Shown in pieces: positions 5,926 through 6,402 of a stretch of 6,402 bases of DNA; the stretch's first letter is position 1; each line of letters starts with the position of its first letter. This DNA comes from an uncultured Clostridia bacterium. GTDB lineage: Bacteria; Bacillota; Clostridia; Oscillospirales; CAG-272. The stretch lies in NCBI GenBank assembly GCA_937893945.1, contig CALCTA010000019.1:1-6402 (forward strand). The letters run 5' to 3'. Both the position numbers and the translations under genes were made by a program. The notes beneath the pieces are model-generated. The model did no database searches and was not told the DNA's origin. It saw only the letters and a list, made by a program, of their open reading frames with translations.

Positions 5926-5988
5926 GTTTTCCCCTCCTTATCTGTATTTTGCGAAGCATGATAAAGCCTCGTTTGGTATTGTAGGTAT

Positions 5989-6017
5989 ATTATATATCAA
6001 AAGCATATTAAAGTCAA
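5989..6017 (-). promoter_or_regulatory. Sigma-A promoter of the ppa operon
   Basis: On the minus strand, TTGACT (6012-6017, 5/6) and a perfect TATAAT (5989-5994) are separated by 17 bp. The predicted start is near 5982, with a leader of about 57 bases. It begins seven bases past the end of the decayed kinase tail (stop at 6025), and I see no terminator between the two, so read-through from the kinase gene is also possible. Confidence 0.85.
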
Positions 6018-6024
6018 GCGAGAA

Positions 6025-6126
6025 TTATCTTATCATCTCACTCTTCGGGCCTGTTGATGTGTGTGCGGCGATAATTCTGTCTACCTCTTGTAGGTCGGAT
6101 ACCATCATGTCTCCGACTATGGTGTT
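6025..6126 (-). pseudogene. Out-of-frame C-terminal tail of the PfkB kinase
   Basis: In the +1 frame relative to the kinase reading frame, the minus strand encodes N-T-I-V-G-D-M-M-V-S-D-L-Q-E-V-D-R-I-I, then A-A-H-T-S-T-G-P-K-S-E-M-I-R and TAA (6025-6027). An N-T-I-x-G-D-M strand followed by a D-L-x-E-[IV]-x-x-I-I helix and an S-E-M-x-R end is what I recall for the natural C-terminus of clostridial PfkB sugar kinases. That frame is closed upstream by TGA at 6187-6189, so the switch of frame must lie within 6125-6189. The spacer there is about 20 bases longer than expected and lacks the usual conserved helix. This points to an indel or decay, or to a sequencing error. Confidence 0.6.
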
Positions 6127-6402
6127 ATAACTTAATTCTTGTGGCAACTGTTTTGTACTGACCGTTTTCTGCAAACCAGTGGGACATCATAATATCACCG
6201 TTTTTAAGAAGTCCGTAGAGCGCGCCGGCAACGTATGCGTCACCGGAGCCTATTCTGTCCACTACGTCTATGTTTTCATAGGGAGCTTCCTTGTAGTGGC
6301 GCTTTTCCTTGCAGTCATATACAAGAGAGGTGAAGGTGTGCTTTGTAGGAGAAATAACCGTGCGGCTGGTAGAGGCTATTATCAAGAGGTTGGGATAATT
6401 CT
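6125..6402 (-). CDS. PfkB-family carbohydrate kinase, C-terminal part (partial, apparently frameshifted)
   Basis: The frame is open to the right edge and shows 91 residues before a TAA at 6125-6127. It is the ATP-binding end of a PfkB/ribokinase-fold sugar kinase, which phosphorylates a sugar or sugar acid (a 2-keto-3-deoxygluconate kinase type is possible, unproved). The identifying block is D-V-V-D-R-I-G-S-G-D-A-Y-V-A-G-A-L-Y-G-L-L, where the Asp of G-S-G-D (visible residue 54) is the catalytic base and the glycines form the anion hole. I-A-S-T-S-R near visible residues 8-13 fits an upstream core strand. After G-L-L-K-N-G-D the residues stop looking like the family, with no G-N-A helix, and end abruptly, while a family-like tail continues in another frame (6025-6126). 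The start lies outside the window; an internal TTG at 6383-6385 is not the start. Confidence 0.75.
   Translation of the reverse strand, partial: NYPNLLIIASTSRTVISPTKHTFTSLVYDCKEKRHYKEAPYENIDVVDRIGSGDAYVAGALYGLLKNGDIMMSHWFAENGQYKTVATRIKL

Noticed and set aside
5952..5971. Small hairpin in the ppa leader
   Set aside because: Only a 6-bp stem with a G-U pair and an 8-base loop; too weak to call a regulatory structure, and it lacks a U run for a terminator.
6187..6230. Programmed frameshift explaining the kinase tail
   Set aside because: The A/T-rich CTTAAAAAC run is not a proper X-XXY-YYZ heptamer in frame and lies upstream of the TGA at 6187-6189 that closes the +1 frame, so slipping there could not reach the tail.

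Overview
The window looks like chromosomal DNA of an endospore-forming member of the Clostridia (Bacillota). A complete cotJABC spore-coat operon is present, together with Gram-positive lipoprotein signals, AGGAGG-type ribosome binding sites and a BspA-like surface protein with CTEKG-type repeats, a style common in gut Clostridia. Genus and species cannot be read from the sequence.

Layout, left to right: (1) 1-764, minus strand: the N-terminal 254 residues of a secreted lipoprotein. It has a D-D-P tandem-repeat spacer, three Cys-containing CTEKG repeats and the start of a BspA-type leucine-rich-repeat region; the gene runs off the left edge. Its promoter lies at 830-858. (2) 912-2236, minus strand: cotJA-cotJB-cotJC, tightly packed with a 4-base GTGA overlap between A and B, and ended by a 26-bp palindromic terminator. 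(3) 2373-4731, plus strand: a strong sigma-A promoter drives a three-gene polar amino acid ABC importer (lipoprotein binding protein, one permease, ATPase). (4) 4734-6017, minus strand: inorganic pyrophosphatase followed by a histidine-phosphatase gene, from a near-consensus sigma-A promoter. The two convergent operons share one terminator hairpin at 4693-4731. (5) 6025-6402, minus strand: the C-terminal end of a PfkB-family sugar kinase that enters from the right edge. The open frame stops at 6125, while a block resembling the usual C-terminal tail of the family continues in another frame to 6025, so the gene appears frameshifted.

The neighbourhoods are functionally independent: surface display, spore coat assembly, amino acid import, and phosphate or pyrophosphate housekeeping. 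No mobile element, CRISPR array, tRNA, rRNA or recognisable riboswitch was seen. I do not see a new defence or biosynthetic system. The points most worth a second look are the broken kinase tail, the repeat architecture of the surface lipoprotein and the lengthened CotJA and CotJB proteins.
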